The position numbers and the translations under genes are program-made. Shown piece after piece: positions 8,800-18,985 of a stretch of DNA of 64,000 nucleotides (positions are counted from its first letter, which is position 1; every line of letters begins with the position of its first letter). The stretch is from assembly GCA_018262705.1 (NCBI GenBank), contig JADFDQ010000009.1, positions 1-64,000 on the forward strand, read 5' to 3'. The notes beneath the pieces were generated by a model. That model made no database searches. It saw only the letters and a program-made list of their open reading frames with translations, and was not told where the DNA came from. This DNA is from Xanthomonas sp. (lineage in GTDB: Bacteria > Pseudomonadota > Gammaproteobacteria > Xanthomonadales > Xanthomonadaceae).

Positions 8800-9399
8800 T
8801 CAGGCGGCGATACGTCTGGCGAAATCGACCAGGCGCTTGGTCTGCGCGCGGATTGCGGCCTTGATCTCTTCGCAGAGCGGTTCGCCCTTGGCGGTGACGC
8901 TGGTGCCGTAAGGGTTGCCGCCTGCGGCGTAGATCGACGGGTCGGTGTAGCCCGGCGGAACTAGGATCGCGCCCCAGTGGATGAAGGTGGCATACAGGCC
9001 GAGCAGGGTGGTTTCCTGTCCGCCGTGCATGTTCTGGGCGCTGGTCATCGCGCTGACCGCCTTGTTGGAGAGCCCTCCTGCGGCCCAGATCGGCCCGAGG
9101 GTGTCGATGAAGGCGCGCATCTGGCTGGCGACGGTGCCAAACCGGGTCGGCGCACTGAACAGGTAGGCGTTGGCCCATTCCATGTCCTCGTAGCCGGCAT
9201 GCTGGACGTGCGCGGTGCGCTCGGAGTGAGCGGCCCAGGCCGCCTGCCCGGCGACCACCTCCATCGGCGCGGTCTCCCTGACCTTGCGCAGGCGCACTTC
9301 CGCCCCTGCCTCGTGGGCGGCGTCGACCGCCACTTCGGCCATGGCGTGATTGGTGCCGTAGGTGCTGTAGTAGATGACGGCAAGGCGGACGTTGCTCAT
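8800..9399 (-). CDS. wrbA: NAD(P)H:quinone oxidoreductase WrbA
   Basis: WrbA is an FMN-dependent, tetrameric flavodoxin-like enzyme that reduces quinones by two electrons and protects against oxidative stress. The 199-residue product begins with the flavodoxin strand and phosphate loop ([15 protein letters not shown]). It carries [40 protein letters not shown] and the C-terminal [11 protein letters not shown], all characteristic of WrbA. The insert that separates WrbA from flavodoxin is present. It probably heads a short operon with the downstream HEPN-like gene. Confidence 0.93.
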   Translation of the reverse strand: MSNVRLAVIYYSTYGTNHAMAEVAVDAAHEAGAEVRLRKVRETAPMEVVAGQAAWAAHSERTAHVQHAGYEDMEWANAYLFSAPTRFGTVASQMRAFIDTLGPIWAAGGLSNKAVSAMTSAQNMHGGQETTLLGLYATFIHWGAILVPPGYTDPSIYAAGGNPYGTSVTAKGEPLCEEIKAAIRAQTKRLVDFARRIAA

Positions 9400-9489
9400 G
9401 GCTGACTCCGGGGAGGTGGTGAGACCAAGTGGACAGTCTTGATAGCCGGTCAGCCGTGAAATCGGTGCGAACCCGCAGCCAAGGGCGGG

Positions 9490-10788
9490 TCAGCCGGCAG
9501 GCAGCAGCACCGTGCAGTTGCGCCCCTGATCCTTGGCAACATACAGGGCGCGGTCGGCGCGCCGGAATAGGGCATCGAAATCGGCGTCGTCCGGATGCGC
9601 AGCGGAGACGCCGAGACTGATCGTGAAGTGCAACTGCGGATGTTCCACGCAGGGGTGGCAGGCTTCGGTGATCCGGCGAAGGCGCTCGGCGGTGGCGTGG
9701 GCGGCATCAAGGTCGGCACCGGGAAGCAGGACGCAGAATTCTTCGCCGCCGGTGCGGGCAAACAGGTCGTCGGGACGCAGCGCCTCCATGCAGCAATGGG
9801 TGAAGTCGCGCAAGACGTCGTCGCCGACCGGGTGGCCGTAGCTGTCGTTGATCAGCTTGAAATGGTCGAGATCAATGGCGATCAGGCTGAGCGTCTGGCC
9901 GTTTTGCCGGCAGCGGGCGAAGTCGTCTACGGCGCGTTCGAAGAACGTCCGCCGGTTGGCCAGCCCGGTCAGGCTGTCCAGCGCGGCTTGCCTGCGCAAT
10001 TCTTCCTTGAGCTCGTGCAGTTCGGTGATGTCGGTGCTCAGACCGATCAGCGCCGGGGTGCCGTTGGCGTCGGTTCCCGGCACGACCACGCTCCAGAAAT
10101 GGCGCAGGCGTCCATCGGCATCGCACAGCGATTCTTCGCCGGCATGGCGCTTCCCGGTGGCCAGAATCGTTGTCTCCAGTTGCTGGAAGCGCTCGGCCTC
10201 AGCGGGCGGCAGCAGGTCGCTGTCGAGGCGGCCGATGATGTTTTCCCGCGGTTGGCCCAAGGCATTGGCTACATGCTGGTTGACGTAAAGAAAACGGTGG
10301 TCGGCATTTTTCAGATAGACCAGAGCGTCGATGTTCTCGAGGACTGTATCCAGCAGGTTCCTTTGCTGGCGAACCTTGTCTTCCAGCTGTTTTTTTTCGG
10401 TGATGTCGTGGGAAATCCCGATCAAGCCGACGATGTGGCCGTCGGCATTGCGCAGCGGCTTTTTGGTTGACCAGTAGATGTGCATCTCGCCGGTGGCGTG
10501 GATGTAGTTGACTTCATCGCGGGCGATCGTTTCGCCCAGTTCGAGCACCCGGCGGTCGGTTTCGCGCAGGTCGGCGTCCTCGCCGATATCGACGAAATCG
10601 GTGAAGGATTTGCCGATCACGTCTTCCAGCTGCAGCCCCTGGCCCAGCAGGTCCAGCACCGGCCGGTTGGCGAAGGTGAACCGCCCCTGGATGTCGGTCG
10701 TGTAAACGAATGCGCTGACCTCATCCAGCAGATGGCGGTAAGCAAGCTCGTCGTCCGGCGTGTGCAACGTGGAATTGCGCTCGGGCAT
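9490..10788 (-). CDS. PAS-PAS-GGDEF diguanylate cyclase
   Basis: The 432-residue soluble protein should make cyclic di-GMP in response to a cytoplasmic cue. PAS domains lie at about residues 15-130 and 145-262, each ending in an IxxDIT linker (GISHDITEKK and GLSTDITELH). The GGDEF domain at about 270-430 has an intact active site GGEEF (347-351). The inhibitory I-site R338-x-x-D341 lies five residues before it, so product inhibition is expected. No transmembrane segment is seen. The ligand sensed by the PAS domains is unknown. Confidence 0.92.
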   Translation of the reverse strand: MPERNSTLHTPDDELAYRHLLDEVSAFVYTTDIQGRFTFANRPVLDLLGQGLQLEDVIGKSFTDFVDIGEDADLRETDRRVLELGETIARDEVNYIHATGEMHIYWSTKKPLRNADGHIVGLIGISHDITEKKQLEDKVRQQRNLLDTVLENIDALVYLKNADHRFLYVNQHVANALGQPRENIIGRLDSDLLPPAEAERFQQLETTILATGKRHAGEESLCDADGRLRHFWSVVVPGTDANGTPALIGLSTDITELHELKEELRRQAALDSLTGLANRRTFFERAVDDFARCRQNGQTLSLIAIDLDHFKLINDSYGHPVGDDVLRDFTHCCMEALRPDDLFARTGGEEFCVLLPGADLDAAHATAERLRRITEACHPCVEHPQLHFTISLGVSAAHPDDADFDALFRRADRALYVAKDQGRNCTVLLPAG

Positions 10789-11210
10789 GGGTCTGGGTGG
10801 GTTGGGGCTGGTGTGCTGTTTGCGGTAAGTGTCGGATGCGGTACTGGGCGATGGCGCGCCGCCGTCAAGGAAGCTCTGGTTGTTTCAGGCTACCATTATT
10901 CGGTATGCGAGTTTGCGCCCGATCCGCGATGACCGATAGTGATCAAGCAGCCTGCATCCCGTGAATGCGGGATGCAGCAAGAAAATGGCGGATCCGTGAT
11001 CCATCTCACGAAACGTGTCCCGGAGCATGGCGTTGGCGCTTGCAGGAAGCGGTCGATCGCGATTCTGCGGGCGGAGCTGAACCCGGCGAAGGCAGGGGTT
11101 GAAGCATCAGGTCTTGAATTCAACAATGCTGGTTGCACGAACCTTCGATCGCGAAACGACGCCTGGTTTCGGCGGGAATGACGCGCAGGATCTTTCCGGT
11201 CAGCCAACCC
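10789..11210. other. 422-base gene-free interval with one hairpin
   Basis: No supported gene is seen. CTGCATCCCG and CGGGATGCAG (10952-10977) form a perfect ten-pair hairpin with a six-base loop but no T-run on either side. Near the right end, 11168-11183 resembles one half of the ATTCCGGC-type dispersed repeat found at 14131 and 44229. The left part should hold the promoter of the leftward GGDEF gene. Confidence 0.5.
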
Positions 11211-14078
11211 TCAGGCCAGCCGCGCACGCTGTGTGGTCAGTGCACTGAGCTTGGCGCTCCAGTCGGTCAGGCGCGCTTGCTCTTGCTCGACCACGGCCGC
11301 CGGGACGCCAGCGCCAAACCTGGCCAGCTTGGCCTCGCTTTTGTCTTTCTCGGCGCTGATCTTGGCGATTTCCTTATCCAAGCGCGTGCGCTCGGCGTCC
11401 AGATCCACCAGCCCGTCCAGCGGCACGAACAGTTGCAACTCGCCGACCACGGCGGGTGCGGCTGCGGGCGGCTCGCCGGTCAGGGTTTCGATGCGGTCGA
11501 GTTTGCACAAGAAGGTGAGCTGCGCGGCAAAGCGGGTGGCGCGTGCGGCATCTTGCGCATCGCCGCCACGCAGCAGCAGTGAGATGTGTTTGGCCGGTGA
11601 TACGCCCAGTTCGCTGCGGATGCTGCGTACCGCACTGATCATGGCTTTGAGCCATTCGATATCGATATCGGCCTGCGCAAATGCGGCGGTGTCGATGGCG
11701 CTGGCCTGCGGGTAAGGCTGCAACATCAGGCTGCCGGTCTTGCCCAGCTTGGGTGCCACCGCTTGCCAGAGTTCTTCCGTCACAAACGGGATCAGTGGAT
11801 GCAGCAAACGCAGCAGCGCGTCCAGCACGTACAGCAGGGTGTGGCGGGTGCTGTCGGCAGCGGCGGCATCGTCACCGTTGAGCGCCGGCTTGGCCAATTC
11901 CACGAACCAGTCGCACACCTGGTTCCAGGTGAACTCGTACAGGCATTGCGCCAGCAGGTCGAAACGGTAATTGGCGAAGTGCTCGGCCGCTTCCGCGCTG
12001 GTGCGGGCCAGTTGCGCGAGGATCCATTGTTCGGCGTCGGTCTTCGGTTGCGCAAGCGCGCCCGCCTCCGCCCTTCGGGTATCTCCCCCTGCCGGTGCGG
12101 GGACAAAGTCCTCGGGGATGTTCATCAACACGAAGCGCGTGGCGTTCCAGAGTTTGTTGCAGAAATTCTTGTAGCCTTCGGCGCGCGCCAGATCGAACTT
12201 GATATCGCGGCCGGGGCCGGCCAGTGCGGCCATGGTGAAGCGCAGCGCGTCGGCTCCGTGGGCATTGATGCCGTTCGGGTAATCCTTGCGGGTCTCTTTT
12301 TCGATCTTTTCCGCCATCTTCGGCTGCATCAGGCCGTAGGTGCGTTTGGCAACCAGGTCGTCGATGCCGATGCCGTCGATTATGTCCAGCGGATCGAGCA
12401 CATTGCCCTTCGACTTCGACATCTTCTGGCCGTTCTTGTCGCGCACCAGACCGGTCATGTACACGTCGTGGAACGGCACCATGCCGGTGAAGTGGTCGGT
12501 CATCATCACCATCCGTGCCACCCAGAAGAAGATGATGTCGAAGCCGGTGACCAGCACGCTGGACGGAAGGTAGTGCGCAAAGCCGCGTTCGGCCATCGCC
12601 GCTTCATCCGGCCAGCCCTGTGTGGAAAACGGGAACATGGCCGAGGAGAACCAGGTTTCCAGCACGTCGGAATCCTGCCGCAGCGGCGCATCGCCCAAGC
12701 CGTGCTTGGCGCGCACCTCGGCTTCATCGCGGCCCACGTAAATCTTGCCGGCCTCATCAAACCACGCCGGGATACGGTGGCCCCACCACAGCTGGCGGCT
12801 GATGCACCAGTCCTGGATATTTTCCATCCAGTGCCGGTAGGTGTTGACCCAGTTCGGCGGCACGAACTTCACTTGCCCAGACTCAACCAACGCCAGCCCG
12901 CGTTGGCCCAGCGTGTCCATTTTCACAAACCACTGGTCGGTCAAATACGGCTCGATCACCTGCCCGCTGCGGTCGCCGCGCGGCACCATCGATTTGTGCG
13001 GTTTGATCTCGACCAGGAGCCCTGCGGCATCGAGGTCGGCGACGATGGCTTTGCGTGCATCGAAGCGGTCCAGCCCACGGTACTGCGCGGGGATGTCATC
13101 GCGATCTTCAATGATCCTGGCGGTGCTGCTGAAGATATTGATCAGCGGCAGGTTGTGCCGCTGACCCACCGCGTAGTCATTGAAATCATGCGCGGGGGTC
13201 ACCTTCACCACGCCGGTGCCGAAGGCGCGGTCCACATAGTCATCGGTGATGATTGGGATGCGGCGGCCGGTCAGCGGCAAGTCCACAAACTTGCCGTGCA
13301 GCGCGGTATAGCGCGGATCTTCGGGGTGCACCATCGCCGCAGTATCGCCCAGCATGGTTTCCGGGCGGGTGGTGGCCACCACCAGATAGTTGCGGGTTTC
13401 GCGCAGGGTTTCCACGCCGTCGGCATCGACTTCCACATGCTCGTAGGACGCGCCATCGGCCAGTGGATAGCGCAGCGACCACAGCGAGCCTTGTTCCTCT
13501 TCGCTGACCACTTCCAAATCCGAAATCGCGGTTTTCAGCACCGGATCCCAATTGACCAGACGCTGGCCGCGATAGATCAGGCCTTCTTCATACAGCCGCA
13601 CGAAGGCTTCGATGATGGCCTTCGATGGCATCGGATCCATCGTGAACACGCTGCGCGACCAGTCGCCGGACGCGCCGAGGCGACGCATTTGGCGCTCAAT
13701 CGTGCTGCCCGAATGCTGCTTCCATTCCCACACTTTTTCGATGAATTTTTCGCGCCCCAGCGAGTCGCGGGTGTCGCCCTTGCCTTCCAGCGCCAAGTTG
13801 CGCGACACCACCATTTCGGTGGCGATCCCGGCGTGGTCGGTGCCCATCTGCCACAGCGTGCGGTAGCCGCGCATGCGGTGATAGCGCACCAGCGCGTCCA
13901 TCAAGGTGTGTTGGAAGGCGTGGCCCATGTGCAAGGTGCCGGTCACGTTCGGCGGCGGCAGCAAAATGGTGTAGGCCGGGCCGTTGCCAGTGGGCGTGAA
14001 CGCGCCGCTGCTTTCCCAGTGCTGGTACAGGCGGGTTTCGAAGTCGTTCGGGTTGAAGCCGGAGTCGAGGGTGGTCAT
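11211..14078 (-). CDS. valS: valyl-tRNA synthetase
   Basis: ValS charges tRNA-Val and edits mischarged threonine. The 955-residue protein has the class I signatures [15 protein letters not shown] (HIGH motif, about residues 42-56) and KMSKSKGN. It also has the editing domain ([13 protein letters not shown]), the anticodon-binding domain and the C-terminal coiled-coil arm ([22 protein letters not shown]) that contacts the tRNA. Just after LMNIPEDF is a short segment [17 protein letters not shown] that does not look like the family and may come from a repeat. The gene is last in pepA-holC-valS; a dispersed repeat separates it from holC. Confidence 0.97.
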   Translation of the reverse strand: MTTLDSGFNPNDFETRLYQHWESSGAFTPTGNGPAYTILLPPPNVTGTLHMGHAFQHTLMDALVRYHRMRGYRTLWQMGTDHAGIATEMVVSRNLALEGKGDTRDSLGREKFIEKVWEWKQHSGSTIERQMRRLGASGDWSRSVFTMDPMPSKAIIEAFVRLYEEGLIYRGQRLVNWDPVLKTAISDLEVVSEEEQGSLWSLRYPLADGASYEHVEVDADGVETLRETRNYLVVATTRPETMLGDTAAMVHPEDPRYTALHGKFVDLPLTGRRIPIITDDYVDRAFGTGVVKVTPAHDFNDYAVGQRHNLPLINIFSSTARIIEDRDDIPAQYRGLDRFDARKAIVADLDAAGLLVEIKPHKSMVPRGDRSGQVIEPYLTDQWFVKMDTLGQRGLALVESGQVKFVPPNWVNTYRHWMENIQDWCISRQLWWGHRIPAWFDEAGKIYVGRDEAEVRAKHGLGDAPLRQDSDVLETWFSSAMFPFSTQGWPDEAAMAERGFAHYLPSSVLVTGFDIIFFWVARMVMMTDHFTGMVPFHDVYMTGLVRDKNGQKMSKSKGNVLDPLDIIDGIGIDDLVAKRTYGLMQPKMAEKIEKETRKDYPNGINAHGADALRFTMAALAGPGRDIKFDLARAEGYKNFCNKLWNATRFVLMNIPEDFVPAPAGGDTRRAEAGALAQPKTDAEQWILAQLARTSAEAAEHFANYRFDLLAQCLYEFTWNQVCDWFVELAKPALNGDDAAAADSTRHTLLYVLDALLRLLHPLIPFVTEELWQAVAPKLGKTGSLMLQPYPQASAIDTAAFAQADIDIEWLKAMISAVRSIRSELGVSPAKHISLLLRGGDAQDAARATRFAAQLTFLCKLDRIETLTGEPPAAAPAVVGELQLFVPLDGLVDLDAERTRLDKEIAKISAEKDKSEAKLARFGAGVPAAVVEQEQARLTDWSAKLSALTTQRARLA
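12053..12101. repeat. possible fragment of a dispersed repeat inside valS
   Basis: Read leftward, the DNA contains GGGGGAGATACCCGAAGGG followed by more G-rich sequence, unlike the codon pattern around it. It encodes [16 protein letters not shown] in frame at the junction between the catalytic core and the anticodon-binding domain. It resembles short intergenic repeats common in xanthomonads, but no second copy is seen in this window, so the assignment is tentative. Confidence 0.35.
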
Positions 14079-14130
14079 GCGTGTTGGCTCGTTGTTCTTG
14101 CGCGGACAGACGTCCAGTGTTGATGTTCTC

Positions 14131-14212
14131 CGTCATTCCGGCGTAAGCCGGAATCCAGCCGTTCGCCTTGGGATCCGCAAGACGCTGGATCCCGGCTTGC
14201 GCCGGGATGACG
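14131..14212. repeat. dispersed inverted repeat, ATTCCGGC family, copy 1
   Basis: The element begins CGTCATTCCGGCGTAAGCC and ends with a matching GCGCCGGGATGACG. It has two internal hairpins (ATTCCGGC-gtaa-GCCGGAAT and ATCCCGGC-ttgc-GCCGGGAT) and overall ends that are roughly inverted. It fills most of the gap between holC and valS. A close relative lies at 44229-44301. This is the layout of a REP-pair (BIME-like) element. Confidence 0.85.
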
Positions 14213-14217
14213 ATGAC

Positions 14218-14643
14218 CTACATATCGAATTTTTTTAATTCAAAGCCCAATGCTTGGTAATGCTTCCAGCGTGCACGCAGCGGGTCGCGGGCGGCGGGGT
14301 CGGCCGGCACCACTTCCAGCACGCGCTCGAAAGCGCCGGTCGGTGCGGCATCACGCAGGTTGATCAATAACGGGCGCAGCGCCGCATCGGCGTCGGGCGC
14401 TGCAATCAACACCGGCGCCTCGTCTTCATCGCCATCCATACCGGCAATTTGATGCGGCAGATATTCGTTGGGATCGAACGCCCACAACAGATCGTCGAGT
14501 GCTTCGGCCTGCGCCTGATCGCGCGCCAAAATCAGCGTGGGCAGGTTGGCGGCATAGGCCCGCTTCGCCAGTTCGCAGACCAGCAGCAAAGGCTGCTCGC
14601 GAAAGCGCGGTTTGTCGATCAGGTAGAAGTGGGCGCGGGGCAT
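14218..14643 (-). CDS. holC: DNA polymerase III chi subunit HolC
   Basis: Chi links the clamp-loader complex, through psi, to single-stranded DNA-binding protein at the fork. The 141-residue product starts MPRAHFYLIDKPRF and contains CELAKRAYAANLPTLILARD and LLWAFDPNEYLPHQIAG, the family pattern. PVLI and LINL strands follow, and the C-terminal LRARWKHYQALGFELKKFDM is typical. It is flanked on both sides by dispersed repeats, which separate it from pepA and valS in the same transcription direction. Confidence 0.93.
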   Translation of the reverse strand: MPRAHFYLIDKPRFREQPLLLVCELAKRAYAANLPTLILARDQAQAEALDDLLWAFDPNEYLPHQIAGMDGDEDEAPVLIAAPDADAALRPLLINLRDAAPTGAFERVLEVVPADPAARDPLRARWKHYQALGFELKKFDM

Positions 14644-14654
14644 TGAGTGTTCTC

Positions 14655-14728
14655 GTAGGAGCGCACCGCAGGGGCGCGATGCGTTGCTTTATCGGGGTAA
14701 ACATCGCGCCCCTGCGGTGCGCTCCTAC
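14655..14728. repeat. dispersed palindromic repeat, GTAGGAGCGCAC family, copy 1
   Basis: Perfect inverted arms of 27 bases (14655-14681 and 14702-14728), beginning GTAGGAGCGCACCGCAGGGG, surround a 20-base loop. It lies between pepA and holC. A less perfect relative is at 38687-38764, and a fragment forms part of gspH at 28617. In RNA it would form a very stable hairpin inside the pepA-holC message. Confidence 0.9.
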
Positions 14729-14734
14729 ATGGGC

Positions 14735-16216
14735 TTATCCAGCGCGATCCAGTAACCATTGACTGAGCATACCCACCGGGCGGCCGGTGGCCATGCCCAG
14801 CTTGCCGTCGTCGCTGGCGGAACCTGCGATATCCAGATGCACCCAGCGTTGGCCGTCGGTGAAGCGCGACAGGAAGCAGCCGGCGGTAATCGCACCGGCC
14901 CAGCGGCCACCGATGTTGTAGACATCGGCAAAGGCGGAATCCAGCATCGGCTGGTATTCGTCCCACAGCGGCAACTGCCAGCCGCGGTCGAACACCGCTT
15001 CGCCGGCATCCAGCAATTCGCGCGCAAGGTCGTGGCTGCGTTTGGTCATCACGCCGGTGGCGTATTTGCCCAGCGCCACCATGCAGGCACCGGTGAGGGT
15101 GGCCACATCGACCAGCGCGGCCGGCTCGAACCGCTGCGCATAGGTCAGCGCGTCGCACAAAATCAGGCGGCCTTCGGCATCGGTGTTGCCCACTTCGATG
15201 GTCTTGCCGGACATCGACGTGATCACGTCGGACGGGCGATAGGCATCGCCGTCGATGGCATTTTCCACCGCGGCGGCAATGCACACCAGATTGATCGGAA
15301 GTTGCATTTTCACAGCCGCCACGAAAGTGCCCAGCACGCTGCCGGCACCGCACATGTCGTACTTCATTTCCTCGATGCCGCCCTGCGTTTTCAGGTTCAC
15401 GCCGCCGGTATCGAAGGTGATGCCCTTGCCGACCAACACATAGGGTTTGGCATCGCCGCCTTGGCTCCACTTCAGCACGATCAGGCGCGGCCGCTGCGCG
15501 CTGCCGCGTGCCACCGCCAGCAGCGAGCCCATGCCCAGGGCTTCCATCGCGGCGTCGTCCAGCACTTCGCAGGCGACACCGGTGTGCTGCGCGGCGAAGT
15601 CTTGCGCCTGCTGGGCCAGATACGCCGGGTTGCAGATATTCGGCGGCAGGTTGCCCACTTCGCGGGTGAACTGGACGCCTTGCGCAATCGCGATGCCTTG
15701 CGCCAGCGCGGTGGCGTCGCTGCCGACGATGTCGAGCCGGGCAAGGCCGGTTTCTTCGCGCTTTTTGTTCTTTGCACCCAAGGTGGCGGTGTAGCGGTAG
15801 CAGGCGTGATCGCTGGCGGTGACGGCTTGGCGAATGTTCCACGCCGCATCGCGCTCGTTCACCGCCACTTCGCTGAGGGTGAACAGTGCGCTGGCCACCG
15901 GGCCGGTCTTCAGCGTGCGCGCGGCATCGGCAACGGCCTTCAGGTATTGCGGCACGCCAAACTTGCCGGCGTCGCCCAAGCCAATCACCAGCACGCGCGG
16001 CGCGGTGATGCCGGCCAGGTCGTGCAGCAGCGCGGTTTTGCCGGTCTTGCCGGACACATCGTCGCGCGCAATCAGGGCTTGCAGGCGGCCGCCGCTGGCG
16101 CTGTCCAGCGCGCTGGCGGCGGGTGTCAGCGTGCCGTCGGCGAATGCGCCTACCACGACGCAGTCAACCGTGGCGCTGGCGGGAGAAGTCTGGTTCAGGC
16201 GAAATTCGAGGCTCAT
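14735..16216 (-). CDS. pepA: leucyl aminopeptidase (cytosol aminopeptidase, M17)
   Basis: PepA is a hexameric dinuclear-zinc aminopeptidase, and in some gammaproteobacteria also a DNA-binding cofactor of Xer recombination. The 493-residue protein contains [11 protein letters not shown] (about 262-272) with a metal-binding Lys/Asp. The family signature NTDAEGRL is at about 344-351. An N-terminal regulatory domain occupies the first 170 residues. It starts 143 bases from lptF on the opposite strand and leads the pepA-holC-valS group. xerD lies only 3 kb away, but a functional link is not shown. Confidence 0.96.
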   Translation of the reverse strand: MSLEFRLNQTSPASATVDCVVVGAFADGTLTPAASALDSASGGRLQALIARDDVSGKTGKTALLHDLAGITAPRVLVIGLGDAGKFGVPQYLKAVADAARTLKTGPVASALFTLSEVAVNERDAAWNIRQAVTASDHACYRYTATLGAKNKKREETGLARLDIVGSDATALAQGIAIAQGVQFTREVGNLPPNICNPAYLAQQAQDFAAQHTGVACEVLDDAAMEALGMGSLLAVARGSAQRPRLIVLKWSQGGDAKPYVLVGKGITFDTGGVNLKTQGGIEEMKYDMCGAGSVLGTFVAAVKMQLPINLVCIAAAVENAIDGDAYRPSDVITSMSGKTIEVGNTDAEGRLILCDALTYAQRFEPAALVDVATLTGACMVALGKYATGVMTKRSHDLARELLDAGEAVFDRGWQLPLWDEYQPMLDSAFADVYNIGGRWAGAITAGCFLSRFTDGQRWVHLDIAGSASDDGKLGMATGRPVGMLSQWLLDRAG

Positions 16217-16359
16217 CGTGGATTCTGTTCCGGTCTGAAAGATGGCTGCATGCGCCAGCCGCCGGCAGGGTTCGGCGGCGCGGTACGCTTACAATGCGCG
16301 GCTGCGGCTCGGCGAGCGCGTGACGCAGCAAACTACCGATTCTAAGGCAACCTGGCCCG

Positions 16360-17439
16360 ATGCCGAAGCTGGACCGCTATCTCAGCAGCGAATTCATTCG
16401 CGCCGTACTGGCGACGCTGCTGGTGCTCATCATCGTCAGTCTGGGCGGCGTGTTTGCCGATCTGGTGGGCGAGATGGCGCGCGGCAAGGTGCCGCCGACG
16501 CTGCTGCTGTCCCAGCTTGGTCTGCGGGTGCTGGGCTATCTGCCGCTGATCCTGCCGTTGGCCCTGCTGCTCGGGATCTTGATGGCGACCGGACGGTTGT
16601 ACCGTGATTCGGAAATGCCGGTGCTGGCGGCGGTCGGCGTGGGGCCACGGCGCCTGCTGCGGCCGCTGCTGATGGTGGCGCTGCCGGTCGTGGCCGTCAT
16701 CGCGGCGTGCTCGCTGTGGCTGGGGCCGTGGGCCAACCGGCTGGCCAAGGGCATGATCATCGAAGCCAACCGCAACTTGCTGGTTGCGGGGCTCGAACCC
16801 GGGCGCTTCACTCCCATGTCCAATGGTGGCGTGGCCTACGTCGGCGTCATGTCGTCGGACGGGACGAAGCTGGAACGCGTGTTCATCTATCGCGAGCGCG
16901 GCGACCGCATGGACGTGGCCACGGCGCGCGGCGGCGAACTGTACCGCGACCACGGCGTGCGCGTGTTGGCGCTGAAGGATGGATTCCGGGTGGAGGGTCC
17001 GGCCAGTGGCGAACGCCTCGACTATCGCCTGATGCGCTATGCGCGAAACGAAATCGAGTTGCCCGAAGCCGATCCTCCGGGGCGTCTGGATGATCCACCG
17101 TTCCGGACCACCGCGGAGTTGCTGCAATTGCCGGGTGTCGGTGCGCGCGCCGAATTGCACTGGCGAATTGCGCCCGCGCTGCTGGCCCTGGCATTTGCGC
17201 TGATGGCGATCCCGCTGGCGCGCAGCTCGCCGCGGCAATCTCGGCACGGGGCGCTGCTGCTGGCATTTCTGGCCTATCTGGTGGGCATCTTCCTGACCAT
17301 GCTTGGCGTGCAGTGGTTGGCCGAAGGGAGCCTTCCGGTTGCGGCCGGGCTGTGGTGGCTGCTGCTGCCGCTGCTGGCGCTGGGCGGGTGGATGTACGCC
17401 CGCGACGGGCGTCGGTTCTGGCCGGGGTCGCGCCGATGA
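16360..17439 (+). CDS. lptF: LPS export ABC transporter permease LptF
   Basis: LptF and LptG form the membrane part of the LptB2FG transporter, which extracts lipopolysaccharide from the inner membrane. The 359-residue protein has two N-terminal helices and LGYLPLILPLALLLGILMATGRLYRDSE, the coupling-helix region. A periplasmic beta-jellyroll is at about 110-245, with three C-terminal helices after it. The last bases overlap the lptG start (ATGA), indicating translational coupling. It is divergent from pepA, the usual arrangement in gammaproteobacteria. Confidence 0.95.
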   Translation: MPKLDRYLSSEFIRAVLATLLVLIIVSLGGVFADLVGEMARGKVPPTLLLSQLGLRVLGYLPLILPLALLLGILMATGRLYRDSEMPVLAAVGVGPRRLLRPLLMVALPVVAVIAACSLWLGPWANRLAKGMIIEANRNLLVAGLEPGRFTPMSNGGVAYVGVMSSDGTKLERVFIYRERGDRMDVATARGGELYRDHGVRVLALKDGFRVEGPASGERLDYRLMRYARNEIELPEADPPGRLDDPPFRTTAELLQLPGVGARAELHWRIAPALLALAFALMAIPLARSSPRQSRHGALLLAFLAYLVGIFLTMLGVQWLAEGSLPVAAGLWWLLLPLLALGGWMYARDGRRFWPGSRR

Positions 17440-18533
17440 AACACTGGCCGCGCCTGCATGACACCTACATCGCGCGCACCGTTGCGCTCAGCGTGCTGCT
17501 GGCCTGGGGCGTGCTGATTGGGCTGGACGCGGTTCTGGCCTTCGCCAGCGATCTCGGGAATGTCGGCAAGGGCGCGTACACGATCAACCATGCGATCGCC
17601 GTGGCCGGATTGGGGCTGCCCGATCGTGCTTACAGCCTGTTTCCGACCGCGGCGGTGATCGGCTCCCTGCTCGGGCTGGGCGATCTTGCCGCCACGTCCG
17701 AATTGACCGCGCTGCGCGCGCTGGGGCTGTCGCGGCGGCGGCTGGGGACGTCGGTGCTGCTGCTGCTGGCCGTCTTCACCGCGGTGATGGTCATCAATGG
17801 CGAAACGCTGGCGCCTTGGGCCAGCGATCGCGCCCAGGCCATCCGGTCGATCCGCCACAGCGATCTGGTGATGTCGCGCTACGAAGGCCTGTGGGCGCGC
17901 GAAGGTGGGATGTTCCTGAGCGCGCGCGGCGGCGAACAAAAGCAGCGCGGCAGCGAGCATTGGCTGGAGCTGCACGGCGTCAAGCTGTTCGAATTCGCCG
18001 ACGATGGGCGGCTGCGGTCGATCGCCAACGCGCGCATCGCCGAGCACCACGGCGACCACTGGACCTTGCACGACGTCGAACGCCTTCGATTCGATGGCAA
18101 ATCGGTGCAGCGCAGCAAGGTGGCCAGCGAGCGCTGGGATTCGCGTCTGAGCGAAGCGGTGCTGGCGGCCAGCGTGACCAAACCCGGCAACATGGGCAGC
18201 ACGCAGCTGCGCACCAGCATCGACTACCGCCTGCGCAACGGACTGGACGCCGGCGATTACGAACGGGTGTACTGGGGGCGTTGGTTCTATGCGCTGAACG
18301 TGCTGACGCTGTGCCTGGCTGCGGCGCCGTTCGCGTTCGGTTCCCTGCGCAGCGGCGGCTACGGCAAGCGGGTATTCATTGGAATTGTTTTTGCGCTCGG
18401 CTTCTGGATGCTGCAGCAGGTGAGCACGAAGCTTGCCGGCATCTACCACTTCGACTTCCGAATTGCCTATGCGGTGCCACCGCTGATCATGTTGATGGTG
18501 TCGTTTACGGTATTCCGCCGTCGCAGCGGCTAG
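17436..18533 (+). CDS. lptG: LPS export ABC transporter permease LptG
   Basis: The 365-residue partner of LptF. It has an N-terminal helix (TVALSVLLAWGVLIGLDAVLAFASD), a coupling loop (GLGDLAATSELTALRALGLSRRRL), a periplasmic jellyroll and C-terminal helices ending FTVFRRRSG. The ATG at 17436 overlaps the lptF stop. The open frame extending left to 17313 is inside lptF and is not used. Its TAG stop shares the palindrome CTAG with the stop of the convergent RDD gene. Confidence 0.95.
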   Translation: MKHWPRLHDTYIARTVALSVLLAWGVLIGLDAVLAFASDLGNVGKGAYTINHAIAVAGLGLPDRAYSLFPTAAVIGSLLGLGDLAATSELTALRALGLSRRRLGTSVLLLLAVFTAVMVINGETLAPWASDRAQAIRSIRHSDLVMSRYEGLWAREGGMFLSARGGEQKQRGSEHWLELHGVKLFEFADDGRLRSIANARIAEHHGDHWTLHDVERLRFDGKSVQRSKVASERWDSRLSEAVLAASVTKPGNMGSTQLRTSIDYRLRNGLDAGDYERVYWGRWFYALNVLTLCLAAAPFAFGSLRSGGYGKRVFIGIVFALGFWMLQQVSTKLAGIYHFDFRIAYAVPPLIMLMVSFTVFRRRSG

Positions 18534-18985
18534 TTCGCCTGTTCGCGCAGGCGCGCTGGTTTCGGTAGGCGCAGCAAGCGCGTCCGGCTGGCGCGGTCGT
18601 GCCAGGTCAGTCCGTCGCGGTCGATCCACGCCCACCAAAAGCCCAGTCCGCCCGCGGCCAGCGCCAGGCAGCCGACTGCAAAACGCAGCCACAGCGCGCC
18701 GGTGCTCGCCGTGCCGGCGTCGGCAGAGACCACCCGCAGTCGCCAGGCGCGCATCCCGATGGTCTGCCCGCCGCGCTTCCAGCTCGGCACCGCGTACAGG
18801 CCGGCGATGGCCAGAAAGACGATGAATTCCAGCGCGCCCAGCCAGCCGCCGCGCACCGCATCGCCGTGGGCGAGGGTGAACGCGGCTGCGGTCACGAACC
18901 ACAGCGCCAGCAGCGGGAAAAAATCGTACAGCAGCGCCAGCAGGCGCCAGCCGATCAGTGCGGGGGAGCGTTCGCGTGCGGTCAT
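18530..18985 (-). CDS. RDD family membrane protein
   Basis: The 151-residue protein has the RDD layout. A first helix follows IGWRLLALLYDFFPLLALWF, in which the family Arg and Asp residues flank the helix start. A second helix (LEFIVFLAIAGLYAVPSW) is followed by RGGQTIGMRAWRLRVVSAD, and a final hairpin ends GLTWHDRASRTRLLRLPK. RDD proteins have no single agreed role; transport has been suggested for some. The ATG at 18985 is preferred because the longer frame overlaps the divergent xerD start. The same gene sits at this place in related genomes, between lptG and xerD, but on the opposite strand. Confidence 0.8.
   Translation of the reverse strand: MTARERSPALIGWRLLALLYDFFPLLALWFVTAAAFTLAHGDAVRGGWLGALEFIVFLAIAGLYAVPSWKRGGQTIGMRAWRLRVVSADAGTASTGALWLRFAVGCLALAAGGLGFWWAWIDRDGLTWHDRASRTRLLRLPKPARLREQAN

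Noticed and set aside
8124-10788. A new defence island built on the HEPN-like protein
   Set aside because: Neighbours are a tRNA, wrbA and a diguanylate cyclase; no nuclease, NTPase or antitoxin partner supports a defence system.
11763-14123. Very long open frame antisense to valS
   Set aside because: It mirrors valS codons in a G+C-rich genome; composition is His/Gln/Arg-rich without domain patterns, and valS on the other strand is complete.
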